Positions 25,294 to 32,733 of a stretch of DNA of 64,000 nucleotides are shown here, piece after piece (the first letter of the stretch is position 1; each line of letters opens with the position of its first letter). The position numbers were made by a program, and so were the translations under genes. Origin of the DNA: Chloroflexota bacterium (GTDB taxonomy: Bacteria > Chloroflexota > Limnocylindria > Limnocylindrales > CSP1-4); contig CANJLL010000001.1 in NCBI GenBank assembly GCA_947475545.1, positions 434,001-498,000 on the forward strand. The letters run 5' to 3'. Under the pieces are notes generated by a model. It was given only the letters and a program-made list of their open reading frames with translations, made no database searches and had not been told where the DNA came from.

Positions 25294-26169
25294 GTGGACG
25301 GCACCAAGTTCACCGACGTTGACGGCATCCGGACCCGCTACTTCGAGCGGGGATCGGGTGAGCCCCTGGTCCTCGTCCACGGCGACAACCCCGGCAGTCG
25401 CGGCGGCGCGGAGGACTGGGAGCCGAACATGGCCGGCCTCGCCGCCGCCGGCTTCCGCGTGTTTGCACTCGACAAGATCGGCTGCGGGTACACCGACAAC
25501 CCACCGCGCGACGAGGACTACGTCATCGGCTCGTCCGTCGATCACGTCGTCGGCTTCATCCGCGCCCTGGGCCTGGGGCCCGTCCACCTGGCCGGCCACT
25601 CCCGCGGCGGCTACACCGTAACCCGGCTGACCCTGGAGCACCCCGAGGCGGTTCGGACCCTGGTCATCATCGACAGCTCCAGCCTGATGACCCCGCCCAA
25701 CCCGGACAACCGGGCACGGGAACAGGAGGCGCTGGCGCTGCCGGACCCGCGCGAGCAGCACCGCTACGCGCTCCGGGTCAACTCGTTCGCCGGCGACCAC
25801 ATCACCGACGGCTTCCTGGACCAGATCCTGGCAGTCCAGGCGCTACCCAAGACGGCCGAAGCCCGGGCCGCCTGGGCCCGCCTCTACCCGAGCTTCGCGG
25901 CCGACATCGTCGCGCGCCAGGCCGAGACCCACGCCTGGATCCGCGCCGGCAAGATCACCTGCCCCACGCTCGTAGTCTGGTCGTACCACGACCCCTCGGC
26001 CACGATGGAGCGCTGCGGGATCCCGTGCATGAACCTGATCCTGCCCTCGGTCCCGCAGTCGGAGATGCACATCCTCACGCGCGCCGGCCACTTCTGCTTC
26101 CGGGAGCAGCCGGAGGCGTTCAACGCGGCGGTCACCGGGTTCATTCGGCGGATGAGCCGGGGGTCGTGA
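25294..26169 (+). CDS. Alpha/beta hydrolase, meta-cleavage-product-hydrolase-like (tandem copy 2)
   Basis: A 291-residue paralogue of the preceding gene, alignable end to end without large gaps. The nucleophile motif GHSRGGY and the His in LTRAGHFCFREQP are kept; the oxyanion loop differs (VHGDNPGSRG), which may change the substrate. A run of more than 60 bases coding ERCGIPCMNLILPSVP and the following EMHI is identical in DNA between copies, while elsewhere they differ at many third positions, as expected from duplication plus local gene conversion. GTG start after a purine-rich GGAGGGCAGGGGA. Confidence 0.88.
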   Translation: MDGTKFTDVDGIRTRYFERGSGEPLVLVHGDNPGSRGGAEDWEPNMAGLAAAGFRVFALDKIGCGYTDNPPRDEDYVIGSSVDHVVGFIRALGLGPVHLAGHSRGGYTVTRLTLEHPEAVRTLVIIDSSSLMTPPNPDNRAREQEALALPDPREQHRYALRVNSFAGDHITDGFLDQILAVQALPKTAEARAAWARLYPSFAADIVARQAETHAWIRAGKITCPTLVVWSYHDPSATMERCGIPCMNLILPSVPQSEMHILTRAGHFCFREQPEAFNAAVTGFIRRMSRGS

Positions 26170-26240
26170 TGGCGGCAGGGGAGCCCAAGCCCATCCAGCT
26201 GCGCGAGTCCATGACGGCGGACCAGGGGCGTCCCGTCTGG

Positions 26241-26268
26241 CCCGTGCTACACTCAACCCGTGCTACAC
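26241..26268 (+). promoter_or_regulatory. Direct repeat with -10 box upstream of the RHH/vapC module
   Basis: CCCGTGCTACAC occurs twice (26241-26252 and 26257-26268), period 16 bases. The first copy contains a TACACT -10 (26248-26253). GAGGTGG and the ATG at 26280 follow. Direct repeats one and a half turns apart suit a pair of RHH dimers, so this is a candidate autoregulatory site. Confidence 0.5.
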
Positions 26269-26279
26269 GAGGTGGTGGA

Positions 26280-26534
26280 ATGGCAAACCTGACCGTGACG
26301 GTGGACGAGCGACTGCTCAAGCGTGCGCGGATCAAGGCCATCGAGCAGGGCACGTCGGTGAATCGCGTGGTCAGCGAATACCTCGAGGCGTGGGCCGGCG
26401 GGACGGCGGCACAGGAGGCGCTCGGCGGCTTCGTGGAGCTCGCCGCAGCCTCCGAGGCCAGCAGTGGTCCCGAGGGCCGGACGTGGCGGCGTCACGACCT
26501 CTACGACCGCCCGGGCTACCTTCGCGATCGATGA
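26280..26534 (+). CDS. Ribbon-helix-helix antitoxin (VapB-type)
   Basis: An 84-residue antitoxin. NLTVTVDERLLKRARIKA (3-20) gives the DNA-binding beta strand and helix A, and GTSVNRVVSEYLEAW (25-39) the turn and helix B of the RHH fold; the basic and aromatic C-terminus (RTWRRHDLYDRPGYL) is the usual PIN-toxin-binding tail. Its TGA overlaps the toxin ATG (ATGA). GAGGTGG is 8 bases or so upstream of the ATG. Confidence 0.87.
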   Translation: MANLTVTVDERLLKRARIKAIEQGTSVNRVVSEYLEAWAGGTAAQEALGGFVELAAASEASSGPEGRTWRRHDLYDRPGYLRDR

Positions 26535-26980
26535 CCGGCCGCGTCTTCGTCGACACCAACGTTTGGGTGTACGCGGTGGACGCGGGGGAGCAGGTGAAGC
26601 GGGCCCGGGCCCTGGACGTGCTCAAGCCCGCGCCCCAGAAGGACTACGTCGTGTCGACCCAGGTCCTCGGCGAGTTCTACACGACCGTCACCGGCAAGCT
26701 GCGGCAGGCGGTCAGTCTTGCCCAGGCCCAGGCGCTGATCAACCTGATGAAGGGCCTGTCCGTGGTGGCCATCGATCTGCCGCTCGTGGAGGCGGCGATC
26801 GAAGGAGTCAGCCGATGGGGCATCTCCTACTGGGACGCCCTCATCGTTGCGGCCGCCTCGTCGGCGGGCTGTGGCGTACTCCTGACGGAGGATCTGTCGG
26901 ACGGGGCGACGTACGGAGCCATCCGGGTGGAGAACCCGTTTCGTGACCTGACTAGCGTTGGCACGCTGTCCAGGGGATAG
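26531..26980 (+). CDS. PIN-domain toxin (VapC-type ribonuclease)
   Basis: A 149-residue PIN nuclease, complete: D8 in VFVDTNVWVYA, E48 or nearby in VLGEFYTTV, D105 region in SYWDALIVAAASSAGC and D in LLTEDLSDG. It forms the second toxin-antitoxin pair of the island, with a four-base overlap to its antitoxin. Unlike the first module this one belongs to the RHH/PIN class, so the two are independent acquisitions and not duplicates. Confidence 0.88.
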   Translation: MTGRVFVDTNVWVYAVDAGEQVKRARALDVLKPAPQKDYVVSTQVLGEFYTTVTGKLRQAVSLAQAQALINLMKGLSVVAIDLPLVEAAIEGVSRWGISYWDALIVAAASSAGCGVLLTEDLSDGATYGAIRVENPFRDLTSVGTLSRG

Positions 26981-27362
26981 CGGCTTCATTCCGAACTGGA
27001 GAGAGACTTCCAGCCGGGGCCGCCACCCCACTCGCCCGGGCCGAGTCAGCCCTCAGCGGCCCTCCGACCCAGGGAGCTGCGCGACCCTCTGGTGGGAAAG
27101 CTAGTCGCCCGCTTGGACCGGGACCATCACGATCGAACCGCCCGTGAGCCGCCACTTCTGGTTCGAGCCCACCTGGTGGACCATTCGCGCGCCCCGATCC
27201 AATCCGGGTCATCTACCCGTGGCGATCAGGTACTCCACAGTATGCCGGAATCGACTCGGGCTGAGCCAGCACAACGTACATAACTTCTGTTATCGGCAGT
27301 GGCGATTCGGAGTGATGGGCCGCATAAGTCCGGGTTGAGCGGCCGTCCGTAACCTGTGTCGC
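26981..27362. other. 382-base gene-free stretch in the toxin-antitoxin island
   Basis: No convincing gene on either strand. Composition is less GC-rich toward the right. An inverted repeat ATAAC-N4-GTTAT (27280-27293) is present. Short protein-like pieces around 27140-27260 could be decayed coding sequence, but I cannot name a parent family. The right end holds the -10 box of the next gene. Confidence 0.4.
27350..27355 (+). promoter_or_regulatory. -10 box (TAACCT) 7 bases before the gene at 27363
   Basis: TAACCT followed by seven bases and the ATG at 27363; same arrangement as the other leaderless candidates. Confidence 0.45.
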
Positions 27363-27815
27363 ATGAAGACACAGCAAGAAACCGAGCCCATCATCGAGCG
27401 GCGCGTGTCCGACTCATGGTCGATCGTCATCCCGGAGACGCTCTCGGAGACGCGAAACGACGTACAGGCGTTCTGGCACGGCGAGGACGATCATCGGTGG
27501 ATCTCGACGAATACCCTCCTGGTCATCGGGCCCGATGGCCCGGTGCCGGCACCGCTGATCCACGGCCAACTCAGGGCGATGACCGCCGGGATCGCCGGCG
27601 CCCAGCCGTTCCCCGAGTTCCCACCGGGCCTCCTGGGCTGGGCTGTCACCGCGCCGGCTCCCGGGTCGACCGTGGCCGGCATCGCGCTGTCAGGCGTCCT
27701 CGTGGCCGACGGGCACGCCCTGCTGGTGACGATCGCCGCAGATGACCTCGACTGGGTGCGCCAGACCTGGCTGTCGTTCCGGTTCTACCGCGCGGGCCCC
27801 CTTCGGGCTCACTGA
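27363..27815 (+). CDS. Hypothetical protein in the accessory island
   Basis: A 150-residue soluble protein starting MKTQQETEPIIERRVSDSW. I recognise no domain. Alternating hydrophobic stretches (SIVIPETL, TLLVIGPDG, GVLVADGHALLVTIA) suggest a beta-rich fold; it ends with WVRQTWLSFRFYR. It is preceded by a TAACCT box seven bases from the start. Neighbours are toxin-antitoxin genes, but there is no direct sign that it belongs to one. Confidence 0.6.
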   Translation: MKTQQETEPIIERRVSDSWSIVIPETLSETRNDVQAFWHGEDDHRWISTNTLLVIGPDGPVPAPLIHGQLRAMTAGIAGAQPFPEFPPGLLGWAVTAPAPGSTVAGIALSGVLVADGHALLVTIAADDLDWVRQTWLSFRFYRAGPLRAH

Positions 27816-27853
27816 GGCGCGGGGCGCATCAGGCCGTCAAACCAAGCTGAGGC

Positions 27854-27859
27854 TATGTT
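27854..27859 (+). promoter_or_regulatory. -10 box (TATGTT) 7 bases before the RHH gene at 27867
   Basis: TATGTT followed by seven bases and the ATG at 27867. It argues that the start is at 27867 and not at the ATG inside the box (27855). Confidence 0.5.
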
Positions 27860-27866
27860 GCCCGCC

Positions 27867-28133
27867 ATGGGCCGCACGACAATCACCCTCGATCCTGATA
27901 TGGCCGCCACACTCCGCCGGCCGGCGAGCGAGCGCGGCGCGACCCACACGGAAACATTCAATGCGGTGATTCGGGCTGGGATCGCGACATACCGCCCGGG
28001 GCAAGACGGCACGTATCGGGAGCAGGTGGTGTCGCTGATGGTCCGAACGGGGATCGCCCTCACCCACGCCCACTGCCTCGCCGGAGAGTTCGAAGACCCC
28101 GCGATCGTCCGCAAGCTGGAGCTCAACGGGTAA
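27867..28133 (+). CDS. Ribbon-helix-helix protein, likely orphan antitoxin
   Basis: An 88-residue protein with an RHH-type start (GRTTITLDPDMAATLRR, then THTETFNAVIRAGI). The C-terminal half (FEDPAIVRKLELNG) fits a VapB-like toxin-binding tail. No toxin gene follows on the same strand; the next recognisable element is a decayed PIN fragment on the opposite strand. The protein may be an orphan, or its partner was lost. Confidence 0.65.
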   Translation: MGRTTITLDPDMAATLRRPASERGATHTETFNAVIRAGIATYRPGQDGTYREQVVSLMVRTGIALTHAHCLAGEFEDPAIVRKLELNG

Positions 28134-28253
28134 AGGTCCCGGACGTCACCGTCCTCAGCGACGGCCGATTCCCCGGCCTCCGCTGGGTCAACCCCCCGGC
28201 CTGAGCCGACCGCCGGCGCACCCGTCGGCGTTCCTCAGCGGAATTGGCGAGGC

Positions 28254-28514
28254 TCAGGCCGCCAGGAGCGGGATCCGGTACGCGCCGACGGCCGGGTCCC
28301 GCGTCACGAGCACGGCGTCCAGGCGCAGGGCCTGGGCGACGAGCATCCGGTCGAACGGGTCGCCGTGGTGCCGGGGCAGACAGCCGGCGCGGACGGCGTC
28401 GGCAGCCAGGATCGGAAGGACGCTGAAGCCGCTCGGGGCCACCGCCTCGAGGTAGTCGTCCGGGATCCCCATTTCGCCCAGTGCGCGTTTGCTCTCGATC
28501 GCCCATCCGGTGAA
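28254..28514 (-). pseudogene. PIN-domain (VapC) C-terminal fragment
   Basis: About 87 codons of a VapC: FTGWAIESKRALGEMGIP corresponds to the EIAIKRALG helix of the family, and HHGDPFDRMLVAQALRLDA with LVTRDPAVGAY is the highly conserved C-terminal half. The N-terminal third, with the first catalytic aspartate (LLLDTH-type start), is missing, and no start codon exists before the internal ATG at 28472. It is a dead toxin remnant. Confidence 0.7.
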
Positions 28515-28677
28515 CCGCGGAAAGCGGTCCAGCCGGGCATCCGCGGCACGCGACCGTAGGGTCGCCTGTGGCGAACCCTCAGGGATACCTGTTCACGGAT
28601 GGCCTTCGGCAGCCCTGTTGCATGCCTAGACTCGGGCTCAGGCGTCCACCATCCACGTGCATCCCGGAGTCCCTCAC

Positions 28678-29406
28678 ATGGCCCATAGCACCACGACGAC
28701 ACACCCGGACGGCGAGACCATTGGATTCGGCGGCCTCGGGGCCAAGCTGAACTGGCTCCGGGCAGCGGTCCTGGGCGCCAACGATGGCGTCGTCTCCGGT
28801 TCGGGCATTCTGCTGGGCGTCGCGGCCGCGGACCATTCGAACATCTCGGCGATCATGGTCGCCGGCGTGGCAGGCCTCCTGGCCGGTGCGTGCGCGATGG
28901 CAATGGGCGAGTACGTCTCGGTGTTCAGCCAGCGCGACACCGAGGAAGCGCTGATCGTCGTGGAGCGCAAGGTCCTGCAGGAGAACCCGCAGGCCGCCCG
29001 CGATGAGCTGCTGCAGTCCTACCGGAACCAGGGCCTCTCGGACGCGACCACCCAGATCGTCGTCGACGAGCTGATGAGCCACAACCCGCTGGCGGCCCTC
29101 CTCCGGGCCAAGCACGGCGTCCACGAGGAAGAGCTCACCGAGCCCTGGCATGCGGCGGTCGCGTCGGCGGTGTCCTTCACGACGGGCTTCATCTTCCCGC
29201 TGGCGGCGATGTACCTCGGCGGCGAGATGCGCGTCCCGCTGACCGTCTGCGTGGGGGCCGTCGGGCTCCTCCTGACGGGCTGGATCAGCGCCGTGATCTC
29301 CGGTTCGGGCAAGACCAAGCCCATCCTTCGCAACGTCGTCGGTGGCCTGGCCGCCATGGTGATCACCTACGGTGTCAGCCAGTTCTTTGGTGTCCACGGC
29401 ATCTGA
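28678..29406 (+). CDS. VIT1/CCC1-family iron/manganese transporter-like membrane protein
   Basis: A 242-residue inner-membrane protein of the VIT1/CCC1 group. WLRAAVLGANDGVVSGSGILLGVAAA is helix 1 with the family GANDG motif, AMAMGEYVSVFSQRDTEEA carries the MGEY(V/I)S signature, and a charged cytosolic helix pair (about 85-150) precedes three C-terminal helices. Members move Fe2+ or Mn2+ out of the cytosol. Start at the ATG at 28678, after CGGAG; a TAGACT box lies about 45 bases upstream. It stands alone. Confidence 0.87.
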   Translation: MAHSTTTTHPDGETIGFGGLGAKLNWLRAAVLGANDGVVSGSGILLGVAAADHSNISAIMVAGVAGLLAGACAMAMGEYVSVFSQRDTEEALIVVERKVLQENPQAARDELLQSYRNQGLSDATTQIVVDELMSHNPLAALLRAKHGVHEEELTEPWHAAVASAVSFTTGFIFPLAAMYLGGEMRVPLTVCVGAVGLLLTGWISAVISGSGKTKPILRNVVGGLAAMVITYGVSQFFGVHGI

Positions 29407-29453
29407 CCCGGGCGCGGGACTGACCGCGTCGCATCTCGACCTGTTGCCCTCGG

Positions 29454-29482
29454 CCCCTCCCCTGCCCACGGCAGTGGAGGGG
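29454..29482 (+). terminator. Hairpin downstream of the VIT1-type gene
   Basis: A 13-pair stem with one mismatch, from CCCCTCC (29454-29460) to GGAGGGG (29476-29482), loop of three bases. No T-tract follows, so termination may be weak or factor-assisted. Confidence 0.45.
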
Positions 29483-29630
29483 TCAGTTCGTGCCCCTGAT
29501 GCCCCATGGCGTCAGCATCGGTGCGCGGTCTGCCTTCGTCACGACGCGCACGGTCGCAGGCACGCTCTGACCGCGCTGAAGCCTGCCGTGCGCACGCCCA
29601 TCTCCGAGCCCAAGTTGCGACAATGGGCCG

Positions 29631-30125
29631 GTGAGCGCGCCCGACCCCTCCCCTCCCCTGCCCGGCCACATCGTCCGTATCCACGTCGCGCTGGCTGCTG
29701 GCGCACCGATGGAGTCGCTGGAGCACGTTGCGGCGCGGGCGGGTGGCGGTCTCGCCGGGGACCGGTACGACATGGAGATTGGGCACTGGTCCCCCATCAA
29801 GCGCCGGGGGGACTGGCTGACACTGATCGAGCAGGAAGAGATCGACCGCCTGGCTGCCGAGTGGGGCCTCCCGCTGGGGCCGGGCGAGAGCCGCCGAAAC
29901 CTGACGACGCGCGGCGTCCGGCTGGACACGCTGCTGGGACGTCGCTTCCGGATTGGCCCGGTGGTCTGCCTTGCCGCGCGTCGCGCGGAGCCGTGCACGT
30001 ACCTGGAGCAGTTGCTTGGCCGCGAGATCATCTACCCGCTGGTGCACCGCGCGGGGATCCGGGTCGAGATCCTGGAGGGCGGCACCATCAAGCTGGGCGA
30101 TCCGGTGTGGCTCCTGGACGACTGA
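29631..30125 (+). CDS. MOSC-domain protein
   Basis: A 164-residue single-domain MOSC protein (molybdenum cofactor sulfurase C-terminal-like). Landmarks are GGGLAGDRYD (39-48), RRNLTTRGVRLDTLLG and the conserved cysteine in RRAEPCTYLEQLLG. Bacterial stand-alone MOSC proteins handle sulfur or reduce N-hydroxylated compounds with Moco. The start is the GTG at 29631, six bases after GACAAT, a weaker version of the leaderless arrangement. It is not next to the molybdopterin hydroxylase at 19.8 kb, though they could share Moco chemistry. Confidence 0.87.
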   Translation: MSAPDPSPPLPGHIVRIHVALAAGAPMESLEHVAARAGGGLAGDRYDMEIGHWSPIKRRGDWLTLIEQEEIDRLAAEWGLPLGPGESRRNLTTRGVRLDTLLGRRFRIGPVVCLAARRAEPCTYLEQLLGREIIYPLVHRAGIRVEILEGGTIKLGDPVWLLDD

Positions 30126-30398
30126 CGGCCAGTCGGGCCACCGACCGCGCGTCGGGTTGCCACAGCCTGTCCGGTCCGGCCGAGCCCGCGACCCCTCGCC
30201 CCGACCGCCTCAGACCCCGCAGAATCAAGGCGCCCGAAGGAACCGTCGGTCCGTAGTCGACCCCGCCGATGTAAACACCAACGGGACCGCTGTCGCTCCC
30301 AGGCCCCTTCGAGCAGGGCAACCATAGCCCGGCGCCCGCCGCCCGCTGTCGCCGGCGGACCGGTCGGGTCGGCCGGCAGTCGTGCGCTTCCTGCCGCG

Positions 30399-31706
30399 CT
30401 AGAGGTCCCGCGCTGCCGCCGCCCATCGCGCGGCCGCGGCCTCAAGCTCTCCCGCGAGCGCCGGCGTCACGCGCCCGACGATCCGGACATCCCGCTCGCC
30501 GTACTCCAGCTCCACGGTCCCACGCTCGCGGACACGGGCCAACAACTCCCCCGCGGCGTACGGCACGGCCGCGTCAACGTCGACCCAGAGCTCCGCGAGC
30601 AGCGCGGCGACCGCGGCCCGGAGTGTGTCCAGCCCATAGCCCGTGAGCGCCGAGACGAACACCGTCTGCGCGATCACCGGGCCGGGCATCTCGGGATCGC
30701 GAGCCGCCGAATCGATCAGGTCCGCCTTGTTGAAGACGACCAGCCGCGGCTTGTCGCCGGCGCCCAGCTCGTCGAGGACGGCCTGGACCGTCGTGCGGTG
30801 CTCGTTGAAGTGGCCGTCGGAGGCATCCACCACCTCGATCAGCACGTCGGCGCGGTTGACCTCCTCGAGGGTGGCCCGGAACGCATCGATCAGCTGGTGG
30901 GGCAGCTTGTGGATGAACCCCACGGTGTCCGTGACGATGGCCGTCTGGCCGTCGCCCAGTCGCACCTGGCGCGACGTGGGATCCAGCGTCGCGAAGAGCT
31001 TGTCCTCGGCCAGCGCCACCTCCGAGCCGACAAGCGAGTTGAGCAAGGTGGACTTGCCGGAGTTGGTGTAGCCCACGATGGCGACGGTCGGCATCAGCCG
31101 ACGATCCCGACCACGCGCCGCCGTGGATCGCTGCTGGCGGACCTGCTCCACGCGCTCCTTCATCTTCTTGATCCGGTCGCGAATGAGCCGCCGGTCCGTC
31201 TCCAGCTGGCTCTCGCCCGGGCCCCGTGTGCCGATCCCGCCGCCCGTGCGCGACAGGTGCGTCCAGAGCTTGGTCAGCCGCGGCAGCTGGTACTCCAGCT
31301 GGGCCAGCTCTACCTGGAGACGCCCCTCGTGGGTCTGGGCATGCTGGGCGAAGATGTCAAGGATCAGCCGGCTCCGGTCGATGACCTTGACCTTGAGGAG
31401 CTCCTCCAGTGCGCGCTGCTGGGCAGGCGACAGCTCGTCGTCGGCGACCAGTACGTCGAAGCCGGTCTCGTTCTTGGCGGCGATCAGCTCCTCGGCCTTG
31501 CCCTTGCCCACGTACCAGTTGGGGTCGATGTGGCGGCGGTTCTGCCACTCCGCGCCGACGACGACGGCGCCGGCGGTGGTGGCCAGGTTGCTCAGTTCGA
31601 CGAGCGACTCCTCGGCGCTCCAGCCCGGGTCCTCGCCGGTGTCCACGGCAACCAGGAAGACCTTCTCGGCGGGGTGGTCCAGCTCGATCACGTCGCTGCG
31701 GCTCAT
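30399..31706 (-). CDS. hflX: Ribosome-associated GTPase HflX
   Basis: A 435-residue GTPase that splits stalled or stressed ribosomes. The HflX N-terminal domain (about 20-110) and the glycine-rich SRTGGGIGTRGPGESQLE linker precede the G domain: P-loop GYTNSGKST, switch region DPTSRQV, DTVGFIHKLP, and NKAD. The ATG at 31706 (MSRSDVIELDH) is the first codon that gives family-like sequence. It is the last gene of the long minus-strand block and begins 13 bases after miaA, with which it is commonly clustered. Confidence 0.95.
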   Translation of the reverse strand: MSRSDVIELDHPAEKVFLVAVDTGEDPGWSAEESLVELSNLATTAGAVVVGAEWQNRRHIDPNWYVGKGKAEELIAAKNETGFDVLVADDELSPAQQRALEELLKVKVIDRSRLILDIFAQHAQTHEGRLQVELAQLEYQLPRLTKLWTHLSRTGGGIGTRGPGESQLETDRRLIRDRIKKMKERVEQVRQQRSTAARGRDRRLMPTVAIVGYTNSGKSTLLNSLVGSEVALAEDKLFATLDPTSRQVRLGDGQTAIVTDTVGFIHKLPHQLIDAFRATLEEVNRADVLIEVVDASDGHFNEHRTTVQAVLDELGAGDKPRLVVFNKADLIDSAARDPEMPGPVIAQTVFVSALTGYGLDTLRAAVAALLAELWVDVDAAVPYAAGELLARVRERGTVELEYGERDVRIVGRVTPALAGELEAAAARWAAAARDL

Positions 31707-31719
31707 CGGTCGGTTCGGC

Positions 31720-32733
31720 TCATGGGGCAAGCGTACCCGGCTCTTCCCCGCGGCGCGCGTGCCGGGGTGCGCCGGCCAGCGCCCGCGCGCGATCCAGCAC
31801 GGCCGCGAGGAAGCCCTCCTCGGCGGGGTTGAGCCACTCGACGACACGCTCGGAGCGAAACCACGTGGCCTGCCGCTTGGCGAACTGGATGCTGCGCGTG
31901 GCATCCAGCGCGATCGCGGCGTCACGACTGAGCTGACCGTCCAGGTACGCCCACGACTCCCGGTAGCCGATGGCCGAGAAGGCCGGCAGGCCAGGGTCGA
32001 AGCGCGCGCGCAGCGCGGCCGCCTCGTCCACCAGCCCGGAATCGAACTGGGCCCGGGCGCGGTCGGCGATGAGCTGGTGGTGGCGCAACGGGTCCGGACG
32101 GAGGCCCAGCCACGTCACGGGGCCTGGGTAGCCGAGCGGCTCGGGCAGCGGCGCATCGCCCTGGATCTCGGCGATCTCCAGGGCCCGGGCCACCCTTCGC
32201 CGGTTGGCGAGGTCCGTCCGCGCGGCGAGATTTGGGGCCAGGCCCAGCAGTCGATCCGCCGCGCGGTAGACGCCGCCCTCGTCGATCTCGGCCTCGATCC
32301 GTGCCCGGCTGGCCGCGTCCACGGGAAGCGCCGCCGTGTCGAGGCCGCGCGCGACCGCCCGCAGGTAGAACCCCGTGCCGCCGACCAGGATGGCCACGCC
32401 ACCCAGGGCGGCGATTCGGGCCAATGCCTCGGCGACACAGGCGAGGTAGTCGGCCACCGAGAAGGCCTGATCCGGGTCGGCGAGGTCCAGGCCGTGGTGC
32501 CGGATGCGCGCCCGATCGTCCGCACCGACCTTGGCGGTGCCGATGTCGAGGCCCCGGAAGACCTGGCGCGAATCGGCGGAGATGATCTCGGCCGGGATCC
32601 CTTCGGCCAGCAGCGCGTCGGCGACGGCGAGCGACAGGCCGGTCTTGCCGGTCGCGGTGGCGCCCGCGATGACCAGGAGCGGCGGGGCCGCGGCGACCCG
32701 GGCTTCGGTCACGGATGGGCCAGCGTCGCTCAC
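31720..32733 (-). CDS. miaA: tRNA dimethylallyltransferase
   Basis: MiaA adds a dimethylallyl group to N6 of A37 in tRNAs that read UNN codons. Of 337 residues, the P-loop is GATATGKT near residue 23, ADSRQVFRGLDIGTAK carries the catalytic D-S-x-Q motif with the usual Met replaced by Arg, and GGTGFYLRA and GYPGPVTW follow. The start GTG at 32733 overlaps the miaB stop (GTGA), so A37 isopentenylation and methylthiolation enzymes are made from the same message. Confidence 0.95.
   Translation of the reverse strand: MSDAGPSVTEARVAAAPPLLVIAGATATGKTGLSLAVADALLAEGIPAEIISADSRQVFRGLDIGTAKVGADDRARIRHHGLDLADPDQAFSVADYLACVAEALARIAALGGVAILVGGTGFYLRAVARGLDTAALPVDAASRARIEAEIDEGGVYRAADRLLGLAPNLAARTDLANRRRVARALEIAEIQGDAPLPEPLGYPGPVTWLGLRPDPLRHHQLIADRARAQFDSGLVDEAAALRARFDPGLPAFSAIGYRESWAYLDGQLSRDAAIALDATRSIQFAKRQATWFRSERVVEWLNPAEEGFLAAVLDRARALAGAPRHARRGEEPGTLAP

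Noticed and set aside
27155-27200. A GGTTCGAGCCC T-loop-like sequence followed by a CCA, resembling a tRNA 3' half
   Set aside because: The T-stem pairs poorly beyond three bases and no matching acceptor, D or anticodon arms exist upstream.
27280-27293. ATAACTTCTGTTAT, superficially like half of a loxP-type recombination site
   Set aside because: The arms are only five bases, no recombinase gene is present, and no second copy was seen.
27140-27338. Protein-like pieces reminiscent of a HicA or other small toxin remnant
   Set aside because: No single frame keeps a recognisable motif; resemblance was too weak to name a family.
28550-28620. LPKAIREQVSL on the minus strand, resembling an AbrB-type antitoxin segment next to the VapC fragment
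   Set aside because: Only about ten residues match, in a different frame from the toxin fragment, with no start and no flanking similarity.
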